Shown piece by piece: positions 61,860 to 64,000 of a DNA stretch of 64,000 nucleotides. This DNA is from Niebla homalea (Eukaryota > Ascomycota > Lecanoromycetes > Lecanorales > Ramalinaceae): NCBI GenBank assembly GCA_019925105.1, contig JAHGAU010000004.1, positions 992,001 to 1,056,000 on the forward strand, in the 5' to 3' direction. The position numbers were made by a program, and so were the translations under genes. A model generated the notes under the pieces. The model searched no databases, was not told where the DNA came from, and saw nothing but the letters and a program-made list of their open reading frames with translations. How positions within the stretch are numbered: position 1 is the first letter of the stretch; each line of letters opens with the position of its first letter.

Positions 61860-64000
61860 ATATTAATAATCCCCTTTATACCGAACGTTAAATCAATTGT
61901 TATCCTAAATCCTTAGTTTTTTATATTATAATATCCTAAAATATTAATAATAAAAAATTAAATATTATAATAATTATTAATAGCTTCTTTAACTTAATAT
62001 AATTAATTATATAACCTTTTTCGTTCTATATATTATAATAAAGGTTAAAATCTTTTAATATAATATATTTATTAAATAAAAATATAATACCTTTAAGTAA
62101 TAATATCGTTAAAGGCTTTACTTTATTAATTAACGGCGGGTTATATATATTACAAATATTTAAATTATCCCCCGTATTTTATTTTACGTAATCCGGAACG
62201 TATATAAATTCTTATTATAATAGTTAATATCTTAATTATTTATATTTAACCTTTTATTTATAAAAAAGTACGTCCGGGTTATTTTATTTCCCTTAAACGT
62301 TGAATAAAACCTTTTGCCCGGATTAGTTAAGAAACGTATATATAAGTTATATAATAATTTTTATATTATTATAATATTAACGTCCTTTTTTCTTAAACTT
62401 AAATATTAATAATATTATTTTAATTACTTTATTTTACATATTATATTATATTATTCTTCAAAGTATTAATATATTATATATCAACTTCCGTTAAAGTTCC
62501 CCCGTTAATTTTTATTTAAGTTATTAACTCCTTATTAAAGCCGAATATTATTTATTTTAACTTCTTTATAATTATTATTATTATTTTAAAGCGGCCGGAC
62601 TTAAAGATTAACGTTATAAGAAGTTTCTTTTTCTTTATTTTATTTATTATAGCTTTTTATCCGGTTTTATTTAATTAACTTTATTCTTATTGTAAGACTA
62701 TTTGTAATTAATTAAATAACTTGATTTTATATAAATTATACCGTTAAACCTTAATAATTATTTTAATCTCTTTACGTTTAATTTCCTTAATCTTTATTAA
62801 GTATCTCGGGTTTTATATTAAGTATTTATTTTTCCCGTATATTATATATTTATATATATTTTTAATAAAGCTTTTACTTGTTAAGTTTACCTATTTATAT
62901 ATATTATACTTTTTAATATATATTATATATTTTATACTATTAAGGTATTTTATAATAATATATTTATAATTTTAATATTAATAAATATTAATAAATATCC
63001 GTTACTTTAATTTATAACCGGATTGATTTAAGGACTTTCCCTTAATAATTTTTTTTTTTATTTCAAAATATTATTATATCTCCTTATTAATATTATATTT
63101 CATATAACTTTAAAATATCTCTTTATCCGTCTTAAAGTATCCGTTTTTTTATTACCGGAAAAAACTTATAATTAATAATTTTTAATTTAAAACACAGGAT
63201 TATATTTTCCCTTTTTATACGTTTTAAATTAAACTCCTTTTTTATTTTTATAAAGCGTATTAAATATTTTTTATTTATTATAATAATAAATAATTATATT
63301 AATACTTTTACCGTTTTAAGTTTATTTTTATTACTTTACGTTTTTAACCTTTTTAAGTTTTCTTTTATTATTAAAGATATTATATTAAGGAGGATATCTG
63401 TACTTTATAATTTATATATAACGTTAATTTACTCCGTTAATATTTCTTTTCTTATTTTAAACGTTTTTATAAGTTATAAAAATTTTATTTTCATGATAAT
63501 ATTCCTTTTTTCTTCGGTTAATAAATAAATTATTACCGTTTTTATTTTCCTTAACGTTATTGTTTTCTTTTTAACTTATATTGTCTTTTTTCGGTTATTA
63601 CGTATCCTTTTTTTACGGCCTTTACCGTTTAAATTTCTTTTATTTAAAAAACTCCTATTACCGCTTTTTCGCTTTATACGTTTATTTCTTAATATTTATT
63701 TTTACCCTTTATTAATACCTTTTTTATTATTTTTTAAGCTTCCTTTAAATACCTTAACTTTTTTAATTTTACCCTTATTTTCTTATAAAAGTCTTTCACT
63801 TTTTATAACTTTATTTATAATATTAATTAAGTTTTTAAATAATAATGACTTATTCCGTTATAAATAACGCGTTTAAGGTCCTTATTGCCTTTTTTTTTTA
63901 AATTTTAACTCTTTTATACGTTTAACGTATTTTTTTTTTAATTATTTATAAGCTTATTATTTTTATTATTTCCGTCCTTATTTTATATTTCCTTAATACT
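61860..64000 (-). mobile_element. Tad-like LINE (minus), endonuclease and ORF1 part, right segment
   Basis: This continues 54689-56068 after the inserted LINE. From about 62380 it matches 11020-12700, the ORF1 region of the LINE hosting Copia-1 C, in the same orientation. Its 5' end lies beyond the right edge. No open frame remains. Confidence 0.87.

Noticed and set aside
1..64000. Mitochondrial, apicomplexan or centromeric origin as explanation for the AT richness
   Set aside because: The AT richness is explained by transition decay of identifiable LTR and LINE retrotransposons. No organellar genes or satellite arrays are visible. Centromere identity cannot be judged from sequence alone.

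Overview
This window looks like an AT-rich, transposon-only block from a filamentous ascomycete (Pezizomycotina) that uses repeat-induced point mutation (RIP). Nearly every repeat copy shows C-to-T and G-to-A decay. TpA is very common, CpA/TpG are visibly depleted and CpG is largely kept. No open reading frame exceeds 155 codons, and the longest are antisense shadows. I see no intact host gene, no tRNA or rRNA gene and no CRISPR array. Reading the decayed frames through Gln-to-stop (CAA/CAG to TAA/TAG) and Cys/His-to-Tyr changes still reveals recognisable retrotransposon domains, so almost all of the 64 kb can be assigned.

Layout, left half. Copia-1 copy A (1-3403, minus, runs off the left edge) sits in a remnant of a related Copia (3404-3758). 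A low-RIP segment with a 23-bp tandem repeat follows (3759-3967), then a Tad-like LINE 3' end (3968-4158). Copia-1 copy B (4371-10951, plus; 152-bp LTRs; TSD TATTC) is inserted in the 5' end of a minus-strand LINE. Copia-1 copy C (12719-25971, minus; TSD TATTA) is inserted in a second minus-strand LINE (10966-12718 plus 25972-26289). Copy C itself received three younger insertions: a solo LTR (14359-14506, TSD TTAAC), the complete element Copia-2 (16228-21817, 221-bp LTRs, TSD ACCGG) and a short non-autonomous LTR element (22021-23235, 163-bp LTRs, TSD GATGC).

Layout, right half. Copia-3 (27026-38975, minus; 222-bp LTRs; TSD TTTTC) contains a complete LINE (31759-37975), which contains a young 5'-truncated LINE (35001-35390). 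A decayed Gypsy element with gag zinc knuckle, protease and RT (about 41589-44658) is split by a complete LINE (44659-50467). Next comes a deleted LINE (50501-53985) carrying a GC-rich hAT-type MITE (52740-53528) with a near-perfect 66-bp-arm palindrome and a 9-bp microsatellite. The window ends in minus-strand LINE pieces (53986-64000) hosting another complete plus-strand LINE (56069-61859).

How they work together: these are parasitic elements nested in one another. Target-site duplications let the insertion order be read. The four Copia groups share one primer-binding motif resembling the initiator tRNA-Met anticodon arm. The LINEs share an (AATC)n tail and 13-14 bp duplications. All autonomous copies are inactivated by RIP. 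The least mutated pieces (solo LTR, MITE, small LINE, the short LTR element, a few patches) are younger, too short for RIP, or single-copy.
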